NCBI GenBank assembly: GCA_022749755.1
Contig: CM040443.1
Span: 11,133,744 to 11,197,743 of the forward strand
Source of the DNA: Azadirachta indica
Lineage: Eukaryota; Streptophyta; Magnoliopsida; Sapindales; Meliaceae
Reading direction: 5' to 3'
DNA length: 64,000 nucleotides
Part shown: positions 39,466 through 52,826 of the stretch, piece by piece
Layout of the letters: each line of letters starts with the position of its first letter
How positions within the stretch are numbered: position 1 is the stretch's first letter
Notes under the pieces: generated by a model
What the model was told of the DNA's origin: nothing
Databases searched by the model: none
The model's input: only the letters and a program-made list of their open reading frames with translations
Made by a program: the position numbers and the translations under genes

Positions 39466-40209
39466 TTCCCTTCTTACTCTTCCTCACCGTTTTTCTTTGT
39501 TTGTTGAAACAAGGCCACCCAAAAAATTCAATAAAATCCAGCGACTCCAATACTCAATTCTAGCAGTTCTGCACTTTTTCATATCAAAAACCCTAAATAA
39601 CAACAAACAGAAATATAAACAACGCACTGAGGAAACTGCCAGAAAGAAGTATTAAAAGGGCACAAACAATTACATTGTAGCAAAAACAAATAATAGAAAA
39701 TAGTAAAGAGCCATCTTTAATATCCACAAGAACAGTCACAAGTAAATACGTAAACTTCTTCTGGGCTCACCATTCTCACATTCCATGTAATGACCAAAAA
39801 TTACAGAAATCAAATGAAATAAAGTTGATGAATCATCAAAAATAATTACAAGACATGACCCTAGTTCCACGAACGACGAACATAGTAAATGACAACTGAG
39901 GTAGCAGTTACTACAGCAAAAGATAAATAGCAAAATACCAGAAAACTAATATACAGAAAAGCAATAAAAATTAAAAGAAAACTATAATCTACGGATCTGG
40001 GCAAGTCGAGTTGCCAGCCCAGATGATATAGTCACAATTAACACTAAAGAAATTGAACTTTCAATTTCAATTCGCTTAAAAGAACCCTACAATCGGTGAT
40101 CATTCCATAAAGGAAACTTTTAGTTCTTTTTTATTGAATTGAAATTACCTATAATAGAAGAGCTGAGCTGAGCCGGGAACTTGAATCACAGAGCCACCAT
40201 GGACAGACC

Positions 40210-41478
40210 TCCATCACCAATAATTTTTTACTTTTTATGCCCCTGTTTTCTAACCCAAATCAAAAAGAATCCCCCCAAAACTGGACTTTTTGTGAAAACC
40301 CCAGAACCTAGACTGCCTTTCTCAATTAACAAAATCACAACCAATTAAAAAAAAAAAAAATATAAAAAAATAAAATGTGGTATGGGCTCGAGGATATTTC
40401 ACTATTTTGCCCTAACCCAACCTCTTTTATTTTCCATTGGTCAGATACCTTAACCATGGTTAGTTAATGGGTTTGCCAAAACATATAATTCAATCGTAAA
40501 AACCAACTTTTATACCAACTCTTTAAAATAAAAAAATAATTGTTTATATAAAAGAATAAAACGATGACATAAAATTAATTTGTGTAAAAATTTATTTAAT
40601 GTAATATTATTCAATAAAATTTTTTAATTGCTATTTTGTTGAAATTTTGTCTTTTTTAATGTTGGAATCTTATAATGCTTTTTGTATTTATGGAAAAATA
40701 ATGTGCTTAAAAGTTAAAATGGGTCCACAGAAACTAGATGTTAGAAGAAATGATTGGTTTTTGACTTGTAAACAACACCAAATTCAACTATGGTCAAGTA
40801 CATTATTAACCATGGTTAAGTGTATGATCATGAATATGCAGCTCTATAAACTCACACAAATTTTTATATTATTTATTGATCATTAGATTTATATATATTA
40901 AATAATTAAGATTAAATATGATACATATATTAATTATTATATATTAATCATGTATTAATTATATGTGTCAAATTTAATATTAACCATTAAAAGTGTATAA
41001 CTTTAATAATTTACAAACAATGTAAAGATACATATAAAATTATAGAGTTGTCGATTCGTTTCATACATACATATATATATACTCATATGTATATCATTTG
41101 TTGACCATTAAATCTAAATACGTCTATTAGTTGAGATTAAATTTGGTACATGTAATTAATACATAATTAATGCGCTATAATAAATATACATGTTATGTTT
41201 AATTTCAATCGTAAAAAATTTGTAAATTTAACAATTCACAAAAGTGTAAATGATGTAGGACAATCTTATAATTTAATTAGTTTATGAAATTTTTTATTTT
41301 TATCAATCCAATTTGTTATTTAATTATTAGTTTTTTATTTAGATATAAGTTATTTTTGTTATTTGAGTTAACTTATAATACTAACTTTTTTCTTTCTCTC
41401 TTTTAGATATGAGTTATTTTTATTATCTGAGTTAAATTGTAAACACTAACTTTTTTTTACTATATGTAGAGCCTGCAT
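40210..41478. other. AT-rich intergenic with a diverged direct repeat
   Basis: DnaJ promoter side followed by very AT-rich DNA. The segments about 40865-41050 and 41095-41275 share an order of similar blocks (gaccattaaa/gatcattaga, gattaaat, taattaatacataatta-like, agtgtaaa/agtgtata), suggesting an old duplication or a decayed small transposon. No gene. Confidence 0.35.
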
Positions 41479-41487
41479 TATTATTTT

Positions 41488-41604
41488 GGAATAATTTTAA
41501 ATTACCGCCAAAAGGTTTTGACAATATTCAAATGACACCTAAGGTTTTTTTTATAAATAGTCAACGCGACCCCTAACCGTTAGCAAGCTCCATCAAATTT
41601 AACA
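41488..41604 (+). repeat. Left terminal inverted repeat of the MULE
   Basis: About 117 bases, inverted and imperfectly matching 47267-47377. Confidence 0.88.
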
Positions 41605-42586
41605 GCATAAAGGGTATTTTAGACATTTAACAAAATAATGATTGTGTTACACGAAATTAAATCTTGAGTCGCGTGAGATGTGATTTCTCGCACATATGAG
41701 TAGACATTAGCTATCAATTGTGCCAACTACCACCAAGTTAAACGATTTTAAAAAAAAAAGGGCAATCCCAAACAATTAACATCGTAGACCTCTAAACAAA
41801 TACATCAAGATCAGTATTTGTAGTGCGAAGGTTCAACGTGTTAGTTTGAGAAGAAGAAAACTCTATTCAAAGTAGGCTTTGCACTGAAACATAACCGTAA
41901 AGACTTGAATAAGTATAGATATTGTTTTTGCACCTAAGTATAAGAAGAATATCCTTGCATGTTAACCTTATTATCAAAAAAAAAAGAAATTTTTTACAAA
42001 AAATAGTTAATTATTAACTAAGGTTTTACTGTGGTTATACCATTACATGAAGTTTATGAGCTAAGCCATTGTATTTATTAGTTCATAGGGTCGTATAATA
42101 TAGGTTTTGGATGCATTGTGGTTAGAGATGCATGAGTTAGTGTTATTATTGGATTTTTGAGCGATGTTGTTGTTGTGAGTTATTTCTAAAGTTTATGTTC
42201 CGTAAAATTTTTTCACAATCAAGTCAAGGTATTGTTTTTTTTATTATAGTCAATTTTCTGATGCCTATATTGGGGATCTTAATTGTCACACAATCATTAA
42301 TTTGCATTATATGTATTTATAGTTTAAGGTTATTGAATGTAAAGGATGTATGTATAATTTAAGGTTATTAAATGTCATGTCAACTATGTGTTTATAGTTT
42401 AAGTTATTGAATATGAAGTATTTATGTACAGTTAAAGGTTATTGTGCTTGAAGTTCGAAATAAATGAGTTTCCCTACAGCCATATGCATTTTTGTTATTT
42501 AAGAAGTAGTTCTATTAGTATAGTGTTGATAGTATTTTGTAGGATTACATGGATGAGTTGTGCATACAGATTTGTTAATCTAGTGT

Positions 42587-45486
42587 TTGTGTGAGGCTGC
42601 AATAGAGGAAATTAGATTAACCATTACTTTTTATAGAGAGGATTATGTAATAGGGTTAATTGATCCAGATAAAATCAACTTGGTACGATTGATTAACCTA
42701 GCTTGTCAAGCAACATTCAATCGAAATCGATATGTTGATGAGCAATTTCATGTGCATGTGACTCTACCATGGAACAACAAAAAGGTTTTAATTAAGAGTG
42801 ATTCAAATTGATTTAAGGTGTGGGAGAAGCACAATAAGTTTAAGTTTTATGATATCAATGTGGATGTAACCTTGATGCCTCTTGAGACCTTACCATTAGT
42901 TAAAAGATCTTTATTTGTTAACAATGATGAGATTGAAAACCAACTTCAGCTTTCTTAACAGCCCTACAACAAACCACACCCCTAAACAGAAGCTAAAACC
43001 CGAGAGGATTCCTTTTTTATAGTGTTTCAATCACCTTCTAAGCAACCATAAATGCAAACACAGTACCCCGATGAAACATAAACTGATTCTGAGCCTGAAA
43101 CTGAAACTCCCTCACCTTAATATTGCTTTACACCTGTAACTTTTATACCGCAACTTGACACTGACCTTAAAAGCCTTCGAGCTGAAAATTAACCTTAAGT
43201 TAAACCAACTGTACACAATCTCTTACCTTAAGCTGATCTTAAACCTCAACATAAGGCTGAACAATAACAAACTGAACCTAATCTCACTCCAATTTCTACC
43301 CAGAATGAACTCAATACACAAGACAATCAAATAAAAGCCCATCAACATCAATCTTTCCAATGCAAATAATTAAGTATGTACAATCTTCACATGGTAACCC
43401 AAAGTAAGAAGTTGGGAATTTAGATGGAAATGTAGTCTAAGAAGATGATGAATTTGTATGGATAGAAGATAAAACTAATGATGAACAGAAAGCTAATGAT
43501 GGTGATAATGTAGATGGTAAGGTACATGATGAAGATAAGGATTTTTCTAATGCTGATGAAGTTTTTGGGGGTTATGAAAGTGATGATAATTCAAAAGGAT
43601 AATTAAGTGATTTTGACGTTGAAGAAGGGTCATTTGGAAGACTTTTTTCCCGAATGAAAAGCTTAAGGTTCAAGAAGGGTTGACATTTTAAGTTTGCCGT
43701 CGAGGTTGTGTTTGACAACCAAAAAGAGTTTTCACTTGAGTTGAAAGAATTTGCTATACAAGAGGGGTTTAGGTTAAAAAGACGCTATTAAGAAAAGGAT
43801 CGAATTATATGTAGATGTATGGGTGCACCTAATTGTCCTTTCAAGATCCATGTAGGTCGTATGCCTGAAGGTGCATAGTTTCAAATAAGAGTGTTTAAGA
43901 ATGAGCATTCATGTCAGCATTTAATCAAAAGTCCTAAAGCATTTACTACATAGATTGCTTCAAAGATTTTGGAAACTATTCAATGCAACCCTCCAATTGG
44001 AGCTAAAGGTGTGTCTGAATACATAAGAAGGAACTTTGGGGTTCAAGTCAACAAATAGAAGCTGTATAAGGCCAAAAGGAAAGCTTTGGCTGAAAGTAAT
44101 GTTGACTACGATGCATTTTATAAGAAGTTATATAACTATACAAACATATTACAGCAAAAAAACCCTAAGTGCTTGGTTTAAATCATGGCATCAAATATTC
44201 TAATAAACCGAAAGCCAATCTTTAAGAGATTCATAATTGCATTTCCTCGTTTGAAAGAAAGATTCATCAAAGGATATAGGCCTCTTTTGAGAATCGACGG
44301 TCGTCACCTAAAAGGCCTGTACGATGGTATACTACTTTTGGTTGTATCACTTGATGTTGATTATGGTATATTTCCTATAGCCATGCGTATATATGAGTGT
44401 GAAAATTCAAGGACATGGAGTTGGTTTGTTGGAATGTTGCAAGATTATCTAGGAGATACGAGACAACTTATTACAATGAATGATTGTCAAAAGGAGATAA
44501 TAAGTGTACTATCATTGCATTTTCTAAATGCCAACGTTCGATTCTGTGCAAGACATATTTTTTGTAATTTGAAAAGAAAGTTTCCAAAAGTTTATGTTAG
44601 GGACAATCTCTGAGTTGCTACTAGTGCACCAAATAAGGCTGATTTCAACACAACGATTGAGAAAATTAGACAGGTCTATGCTGGTGCATATGATTGGTTA
44701 AACAAGATTAACGTGAAGTATTGGTCACTTCATGCTTTTGATCACAATGCCAAATGTGATTATGTCACAAACAATATGACTAAGTCTTGAAATGTTTGGA
44801 TTAGGGAAAGAAGGAAGCAACCCATTGTAAGTATGGTAGAGTATATCAGGAAAAAATTGATGAAAATACTCCATAACAAACGTAACAAAATCAGTAAGTG
44901 AGAAACTCCTATGCCTTCTTTTATTTATAAAAAATTAACTAAGAATTTGAATGCTGGGTAGAAGTGTTACAGAAAGTTTATTTGAGGTTGATAATGATGG
45001 AAAGTAGTATATAATGGGTTTGGGTGCTAGAACATGTGATTATTGTGTATGGCAGATTGGTGGACGACCATGTAAATATGGCATGGCATGTATAGTATAT
45101 ATTAGGGCATTGCCATAGGATTATATCGATGATTTCTTCTCTAAAGAGGCATTTTCCAGGTGTTATTCTTCTCACATCAACCCTACTCCAAACCAATCAA
45201 TATGGCCAAAGGTGAATTATGATAAATTGGACCCTTCAATAATTGCACGCAAGGTAGGCAGACTTAAGCTACTTAGGAGAAGAGAAGTTGATGAGAAGCC
45301 CCTCAAAAAGAGAAGATATAACTTGGCTTGTAGTTTTTGCAAAAGAGTTGAACACAACAAACAGTATTGTGCCTACAACCCAGTAAATATGAACAAAAAT
45401 ATGCGAAGATATCAGGTAAAACATACTTTTTGTTCCTTTTTATTGTGTTCAACAGTATGTTGTATAGTTAGCAATTTTGATGCATG
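42587..45486 (+). pseudogene. MULE transposase pseudogene (MuDR type)
   Basis: Fragments appear in order despite stops and frame changes. An N-terminal PB1-like piece lies near 42590 (YVIGLIDPDKINLVRLINLA), then an acidic low-complexity region near 43440-43620 and a MuDR DNA-binding segment near 43690-43930 (FSLELKEFAIQEGFRLKRRY ... NCPFKIHV). The transposase core is open at 44185-44613, with LLRIDGRHLKG, FPIAMRIYECENSRTWSWF and the second acidic site in MNDCQKEI. A SWIM-like zinc motif lies at about 45030-45095, and a C-terminal zinc knuckle (ACSFCKRVEHNKQYC) near 45330. The core keeps D/D/E candidates, but the SWIM His reads Tyr (PCKYGMAC) and at least a dozen stops interrupt the whole. Confidence 0.85.
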
Positions 45487-45659
45487 ATTATGCTTACTAA
45501 TTTCTCTATCTCATTGATAAACATAGGCTGAGGTTAGAGATCGTGAGAGTGGTTCGACATCTCATAATCATAGGGATAAGTACTTTTCATTTTTATCATT
45601 TACGGAATATACTAAAACTAACAAGGTATGAATAAAATATTTTTCACGTGCTAGGCAAC

Positions 45660-47266
45660 TTAAACATAGCAACACAAGATGCTGCATCATCGCATCACCA
45701 GACCTCTTAGTCATTTGCCTTCTTTCAGCCCCAATCTAGTCAGACACTTGGCTCAAGGCCTACACTACTCTCTGATCAAGCTTCATAGCATACCACAATA
45801 GCTACTGCCATGCCAAAGCAATTAGATAAAGGTGAAATACTAGCTTTTAGTATTTTGGAATTATTCGTTAAACATGCTAAACAGTTTTCATTCTTCTAAG
45901 AAGAAAGAAGAAAGCAAAACATGTAAAATTATCTACTCACTCGCAATCATATACACAAACTGGAGGCTCTAAGACACAAACTCAAGGCTCCAAGAACTCT
46001 ATGGCATCGGCACCTAAGCAACTTAGAAGAAAAAGGAAGCATTCTGGCATTTAAGATGCTACCTTATGCATTTTGGAAACCACAGTAGGTTAAGTAAGAC
46101 GTTTGCATTATTATTGTACGATGACAACTAATATAACATACCCGTAAGTAAATAATATGTTTAATGATTATAAGGTCATTGATCGCATTATCAAAGGCAA
46201 ATTCAGTAGGGTAACAAATATTTTTTTGTACTGATTTCAACAAATGAAGTCGTTGATGGTTCAAGCTTTTGTCATTATATATGTGTTAAACACTAAAGGT
46301 CAGCATCCTACGAGTAAGTGTATGGGTTTACTCGAGGCTTTGATCATCAACTTCCTGCTTTTATTGGTTTTTTTTTTGAGTGGTTAAATTTTTTGATTTT
46401 TTGGTTGTATTTATACCCCGAACTTCGCTAGACCTAAATTTTATACTAACAATGGGTTGTACTATTTTTTAAACTATGGTTATCAATATATATTACTTCA
46501 ATATAATCACATTATATGCATATTGTTGAGATTTTCATCAACTGGTATCGATAAATGCACAGTAAAGCCCCTACTATGGTTGTTAGCAACTTGGTTTGGG
46601 CTACTTCTTCATGTATTTTTCTCATTATTATGGTTGTTGCTAAGTCTTCTTGTTGCATATTTGTTGGTTGCTTATTACATAAATGAGCTGTGCACACAGA
46701 GACTAAGTTTCGAGGATTAAACTCATCATAGCCAAGTTTCCACCACCTAAAAACTTGCATTTTCCATATAAGCAATAGTAGAATAACTTTCCAGGCTTTT
46801 TCTGATATTTTGACACTTTTAACAATCTTAGACCCATAATCATGTCTCGTTCTTAAACTTGATCAACCCTCCATTCACAGCAACATCATCAACATCACCT
46901 ACAGAAGCTGAACTACATGCTGATAAATATGGCATTTTTGTAAAAATTTTCATAAGAGTTTTGAGCAAATGGTATCTCACATCACCACTTTGCCATCCTA
47001 TGTACATTGAAATTCCCTACTGTTTATACTTGTTGCAACTACAACAGTAAAAAAATGGCCATTTGAATTTTGCATGCCAAATCGAAATATCACTCTAATT
47101 TCAGATGTTTTCATAATAAACTATTATGCTTTCCACGTCAGTAAAAAAAAAAATCTATTATTTATTTGGCTCAACACCTGCCAAAATAAGATCACATCTC
47201 TAGCTTCATCACAACTTCAAATTTCTATCGGTAAATTGGTAAGTTAATTAGTCAAGACTGGTCAAT
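45660..47266. other. Internal 3' part of the MULE, no functional gene
   Basis: Sequence between the transposase remnant and the right TIR. It includes Ser/Gln/Pro-type low-complexity tail coding remnants near 45660-46030, then unassigned AT-rich DNA. A minus frame of 87 codons at 46775-46512 is not recognised. Confidence 0.5.
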
Positions 47267-47377
47267 TGTTGAATCTAACGAAGTTTGCTAACAGTTTAGG
47301 GTCGTTGACTATTTACAAAAACCTTGGGTGTCATTTGAATATTGTCAAAACCTTTTGGGGTAATTTAAAATTATCTC
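47267..47377 (-). repeat. Right terminal inverted repeat of the MULE
   Basis: Reverse complement matches 41488-41604 over about 110 bases with scattered differences and short indels. Confidence 0.88.
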
Positions 47378-47386
47378 AATTATTTT

Positions 47387-50300
47387 AAGTAATATTTTTT
47401 ATTCAATAAAGTTTTTTTTTTTTATTATTTTGTCTCTTATGACATTATTATCTTAACACCTGTATTTTAAATTGTTAGGTCTACAATAATATCTCATCTT
47501 GTCTATTAGAACGTTTATCTAACTCACTGCAAAAAAAAAAACATAACTAGATTTATGTTTGATAAAGTGCTTTTACCCTACCCTCTATCCCGCCTACATT
47601 AGTCGCTATCCTCGTCTGCATTAGTAAATTTATGAGACTGTTGATCCGTCTCTATATATATATATACACTATAAAATATAAACACTAGATTCCAAATTTA
47701 ATATTTAATTGATTAAGATACGCAATTTGATCGATCAAATATCAATAATTGATAAATCATATTATAATTTAGTTGAATTAAATATAACAAACATTATTGG
47801 ATGGACAAAATAACAATATAATTGATCAAATTTAGTATAAGAATGTTAAAATATTTTAAACGCTTAAACTGAAGAATACACACGTATATGTATATAACAC
47901 TTTATTCTTCTTGAATCTCAATTACTTAACAAGTTGGATTTTGAATTAAATTGAATATAAGTTATGAATAAATTCTCTATTTTTCCAACCATACAAATTC
48001 TTGTAAGATAGTTTATGTTTTTATGAGAGTAGATTTTAAAAGGTAAATTAATAAATTTATAGAATATGTGACAGTAATATAATATTAATATATCAATTTG
48101 TATAAATTTGTATCATTTATTGTTGTATATGAATAACAAATTTATTGCAAGTGTAATTAAGAGAAAATCTTCCTATGATATTCAAAACCGATATATTTTC
48201 TTCTTGAATTGATATCAATTTCAAAATCTTAATCTTTGTTGTGATTATTTTTTTTTACAATAAAGAGAGTTATATTGAGGTTAGGGTATTGTAACTTGAG
48301 AATTTGAGTTTAAACAAAATACAAACTCTTGATTGCTTATCCTAACAAATCTAAGGAGAATAATATTTGTAACTATTAGACTACTACTTAATTTTGAAAG
48401 TACAACATTAATATATCTTAGTTTTGAAAGAACAAAATTTGTATATCTTAATGTGTGTATGTATATATAAAATAATTAGTATTTAATGACTATTCATTGT
48501 ATTTTACCACTGTTTAATCATGGATATTTTAAAAAATATTTTCACTTATAGTGATGTTTAGCTACCCCTTCAAATTTCTCTTAAATCCACTTTCTTTAGT
48601 TATAATTTGAATCTTAATTAAAATTATATTAAAAACTAATTTAATTTATATTAGTCCCACGAATCATATATATAATTTATTACTACTTCTAATAATTTAT
48701 AGCTTTCACTTATTATAAACTTTATTTTCTTTTTTAACTAAATTTAATAAATATATATTTTATTATTTAACAAATTTAAAAAAAATAATTTGTGAATAGA
48801 TAAAGAATTGATCATGAAGAAATAAATTTGATGAATTAATTTAGTATATCTTGGAAAAAAAAAAGAGAAAGTTAGATAATCATTTTCATTTTTTTTTAAC
48901 AAAAAGAATAGTAGTATTTGCAATAAAAATGAGAGTCATTTTTTAAATTAATAAGGCGTTATAAAAAAATATTTCATTTAATATATTTTAATGGAGTAAA
49001 TAAATAAAAGGGTAAATTTGCTTTTCCCCTTAACATTTTTCCAAATACTCTATTACTTGCCTGAGGTGAATAAATAAAAAGTAAATAAAAAAATAGTTAA
49101 GGGACAGTAAACGTAAATTACAAGCGAAATCTAAAAAAAAAATAAATATTTATTTTTAACAAATCGGAAAAAATAAATATTTTTTTAATTTAACAGTATT
49201 TTATATTTTTATTATTTTTTATTATAAAATAAGTGCACAGAAAATTTATTTTTTTCCTGATATCTGCTATCGATGAATTTCTCTTTTGATAATCCTTCCA
49301 ATAGGAATGCTAGCAATTGAATCCAGAACTGGGAAGCTAGTAGTTTCAGCAACAAATGCAGCAGCACTAACAATGGTAGGAATGTTAGTATTGAATTGCA
49401 GAGTAGTAGAAGTAAACTCAAATTGCCCACAATCTTCATACAAACAGTTAAAAAAAAAATCGAACCCGCATTCCAATCCACTTAATGTGATAGTAGGGGT
49501 GAGTTTTAAAATTAGGGTTTGGAAAATTATATTTAAGGTTTTTTTTAATATTAAAAGATTATATTTAATTAGAATATTATTGCATTAAATATAATTTATT
49601 AAAATATTGTTGCATTAAATGTAATAAATGCAATTTAAATAAATATTTTATCTCATTAGAGGTGAGCCCTATTATTGATAATAAACTTTAGACAAATTAA
49701 AAAATTAACTTATTAGAAGGTATTATAATAAAAACACTCAAAATGTAAATTTTACCGTTAATTGAATTGACGGATTCACTTAACAAGTAAAATTTTAAAT
49801 CTCATAAGATAATAAAGTATTAGCAAAAGTCTTAAAGGGAAAAGGAGAATTTGTCCTAAATAAAATGATTACTTATTAGTTAATACTCATCTATCTCTCT
49901 ATAAATGAATATTTAAGTAAGCTAGGGAGATTTACCAAAATTCAAAAATTTTAATTGATCCAGTTTGGTATTGCTGAGAAATCTGCACCAAAGTAGTATA
50001 AAATCGACTTCTACAAATTTTTAAAAAAAAAAAAAATTAGTCCTTACTAAATTAATTACAGGAACTGAACGCATACTCTCCAAATGAAATACAAAATTTT
50101 CATCACTAAAAGTGGTTAGCAACGGAGAAATTTAGAAATAAAATTCAAATGCAATGTCAAAATTTTCTTGATACATTTGTTTTAATGAAGTAACGAGTAA
50201 TCATCGAAGAAATTAAAACTATCCTCTTAATTTCCAATAATACAAACCATAATTTCAGCAACAACCTTAAAAGATTATGTAATGAAGCGATTATGTTTTT

Positions 50301-50756
50301 AATTGGTGTTACAGACTTTGGAATTTCAAAACTGTTGATTGCTTGAAAGAAAGATATTGAAGTTGTTCCAGTTGCATGACATGACAAGTCAGTGTATACG
50401 AACAATAGGTATAGAGTATAGATCAGGCATACATACTTGGACCATCATCGTGCTTACCATGTCCGATGTTCTCCCAAAACTGGCGGTGTTAAATCGCCAA
50501 ATCAGGCCAGGCCCGATCCAGAGACACACACGGTCTCTTGTCCATGTGGTGTCCGTATAATGCTAGACCTGAATGACAGGCACAACCCCTTTGAAAAAAA
50601 TACCAAAAATATTTTTAAAAAAATAGAGAGGCTTTCATGGTCTCCCCCTACAAATATATATAGCCAAATACATGATTTAATTTTATACAATTTATAACAC
50701 ACACACATATATATATATATTGCTGGACCGTTTATATGTATGTTAACTAAGTAAAG
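47387..50756. other. AT-rich gene-poor DNA
   Basis: Very AT-rich with poly-A/T runs. A locally GC-richer island at 49260-49500 holds overlapping short frames, including a minus frame (49476-49267: NTNIPTIVSAAAFVAETTSF...) that looks coding-like but is not recognised. Another GC-richer patch is at 50440-50590. Nothing else is supported. Confidence 0.4.
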
Positions 50757-51030
50757 TAGTGGCGGAGTGCCTATAGGGTCTAAGGGGGTCTCGGCTTCCC
50801 CACTTCTCCCCAAGCCCCTTTCAATTTTTTATTATAAATATTTATATTTTTGATTCAATTCTTTAATTTATACATTTTTTAACCCTTATTTTTTAAAATA
50901 TTATTATTTTACCCCTTAATTTATTAATTCTTTTTAAAATATTCTTTAATTAACTTTATTTTTTAGCCATTTTAACCCCCACACCCTTTTAATCACCTAA
51001 TTTTTTAGTTCTAGCTCCGTCCCTGCAATG
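50757..51030. mobile_element. Candidate small non-autonomous TIR element
   Basis: The left end tagtggcggagtgcc and the right end, which reverse-complements to cagggacggagctag, form an imperfect inverted pair around an AT-rich body of about 270 bp that includes cccctttcaatttttt. Similar ggcggagc termini are common on plant repeats. Target-site duplications are unclear (aagtaa occurs near both ends). Confidence 0.4.
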
Positions 51031-51803
51031 AAGTAACTATTTAAACTCATCAAAAAATAAAAGATAAAAGTTCAAATTCAAAAAATTTCAATCAACATTT
51101 CTTATTTAAGATAAATATAATTAAAAATCTTTTTAAAGAAGTCATATTTCATTTAAATTAGAGACAAGAAAAAATACTAATCATCTCCAATCAATATTAC
51201 ACTAAATTCAAAATTATCACCAACAAAAGAAAGAGATACTAGTTAATATCAAGTAACGAAATATATTATCAATATATATAAATATATATATAGGAAAAGG
51301 ATTTACTTATCACACACACATTAATTATTTGTTAATTATACATTTTAATTATAATTGTAATAGTTAAACTACCTAAATCTTATGTATAAAATATCATATA
51401 AAATTAAGAATTTAACTAATAAATTTATATACTTTTAATTGTTAACTTTATATAATTTTGTATACTTTTTTAACTAATAAATTTATATACTTTTAATTGT
51501 TGAGATTTAATATATAATAGGACAATTTACGGATTTCCCTTGTTAGTTACAAACTTACTACAGTTTCTCCTTGTTGGATCAAAATGTCCAAAAAAAGCCC
51601 TCCCTTGCTGTTAAAACGGTAACCGGAGAAATTGATTTCTTAATGAGTACTCTTGCGCTTGCAACTGTACAGACACTGACTTGGATAAAATAGGATATCT
51701 ACAATATTTAAAAAATTAATATTTTATTATTAATTTGATTTTTTAGTTTTGATTAAATAATATGAAAATTAAATGAATTAAAGAAAAAACCAAGATGTAA
51801 AAA

Positions 51804-52061
51804 TTGCAGCCTCCGCTTCTCACCTTGAAACCTTCATTGTTAGCCATTCCTCTATTATTCTTCTCTCTCTTCCCTTCTTTTGTTTTCTTTTCTCTTATCT
51901 TCTTCTTCCGTTTGTCGATGGTGCTGAGAAATTCGACGACTTCTTCTCTTCTCTTCGACGACGGTGCAAGAAATACAAGTGCTTCCTCGATGGAATCTTC
52001 TCAGTTAACCATCATATGTGCACATTGCAGCATAAACAAAATTACTTGGAGAGGGCGGTGA
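51804..52061 (+). other. 85-codon open frame inside the TIR element
   Basis: The frame starts with a hydrophobic stretch (LLAIPLLFFSLFPSFVFF), then a Ser/Thr-rich region, then CAHCSINKITWRGR with a CxxC pair. Not recognised. It may be captured sequence or chance. Confidence 0.25.
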
Positions 52062-52309
52062 AGATGGTTTGAGGGGAAAAGGGAGGAAGATAAGAAAGAA
52101 ACAGTGGCCATTTTTAATTTTTATTAATTAGAAAATAAATCTGATTAATAATAAAATATATATGTCTTATTTTGTGTTTTAAGTTTTGTGATGGAGTAAT
52201 AGTGGTTGTGGTTGCAGTAGTTTGCAATAAGGTAGCTTCTTTGTGTTTTTGTCCTTCTAAATCCAAAATTGAAAAGAAAAAGAGAGGGCTTTCATGATTA
52301 TTGGATTAA

Positions 52310-52790
52310 TGATTTGAGTCTAATGGATTGATTTTCGTCATAATGGCTCCATCTTCATGTTTCCATGCATTTTGTCTTTGAAAATCGAAGAGCAAATGAA
52401 TTTTGATGATGCTGCTTCTCTGCTTCGGATTTACTTTGTTACTGCCATGTTTTCGTTTTGCCTCTTGTCGCAACCTTTCCAGTTTACTGTTGTTATGGCT
52501 GTATTTTGTTGCAGTTTTCTGTTTATAACTACAGCTCGCTGCTGGTTTTCTCCTGTTCTCGGATTCTTTGTTGGTTGCTGTCAATGCAGCTGTTATCATG
52601 TTGTTGTTTGTTGCTTATAGCAGCAGCTTGCTGGCAGATTTTTACCTGTTTGGCTGGTTTCCTGCTGCAGTTTTACTGCTATTATTTTGCTCGGTTGGCA
52701 TTGCAATCTACTTGTCTTTGCTTTCATCTTACTTAGGGAGGGCTTTGGGTTTTTGGTAGTACTTTTTTGTAATTCTCTTGTTTGGAGATT

Positions 52791-52825
<35 letters not shown>
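52310..52825 (+). mobile_element. Probable retroposed insert with 31-base poly(A) tail
   Basis: A T-rich body with repeated tgctgc/gttgtt motifs (52330-52740) leads into a 3' end ttgtttggagattacat followed by 31 A residues (52795-52825). This end resembles LINE or SINE tails. It is nested within the TIR element at 51521-53363. The 5' border is uncertain; possible duplicated flanks are attattggattaatg (52297-52311) and agtattgggattatgg (about 52829-52844), which match imperfectly. Confidence 0.5.

Positions 52826-52826
<1 letters not shown>

Larger units (their letters stand above)
41479..47386. mobile_element. Decayed autonomous Mutator-like element (MULE) with long TIRs
   Basis: Terminal inverted repeats of about 115 bp lie at 41488-41604 and 47267-47377. 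Both outer ends read as ataattttaaattacc, followed by ccaaaaggttttgacaatat when the right one is reverse-complemented. The 9-base flanks (41479-41487 tattatttt, 47378-47386 aattatttt) match at 8 of 9 positions, the size expected for Mutator insertions. The interior (about 42.6-45.5 kb, plus) encodes a broken MuDR-type transposase. Many stops make it non-functional. Confidence 0.9.

Noticed and set aside
40647..40886. 79-codon plus-strand frame
   Set aside because: No motif, AT-rich codons, inside a repeat-like stretch.
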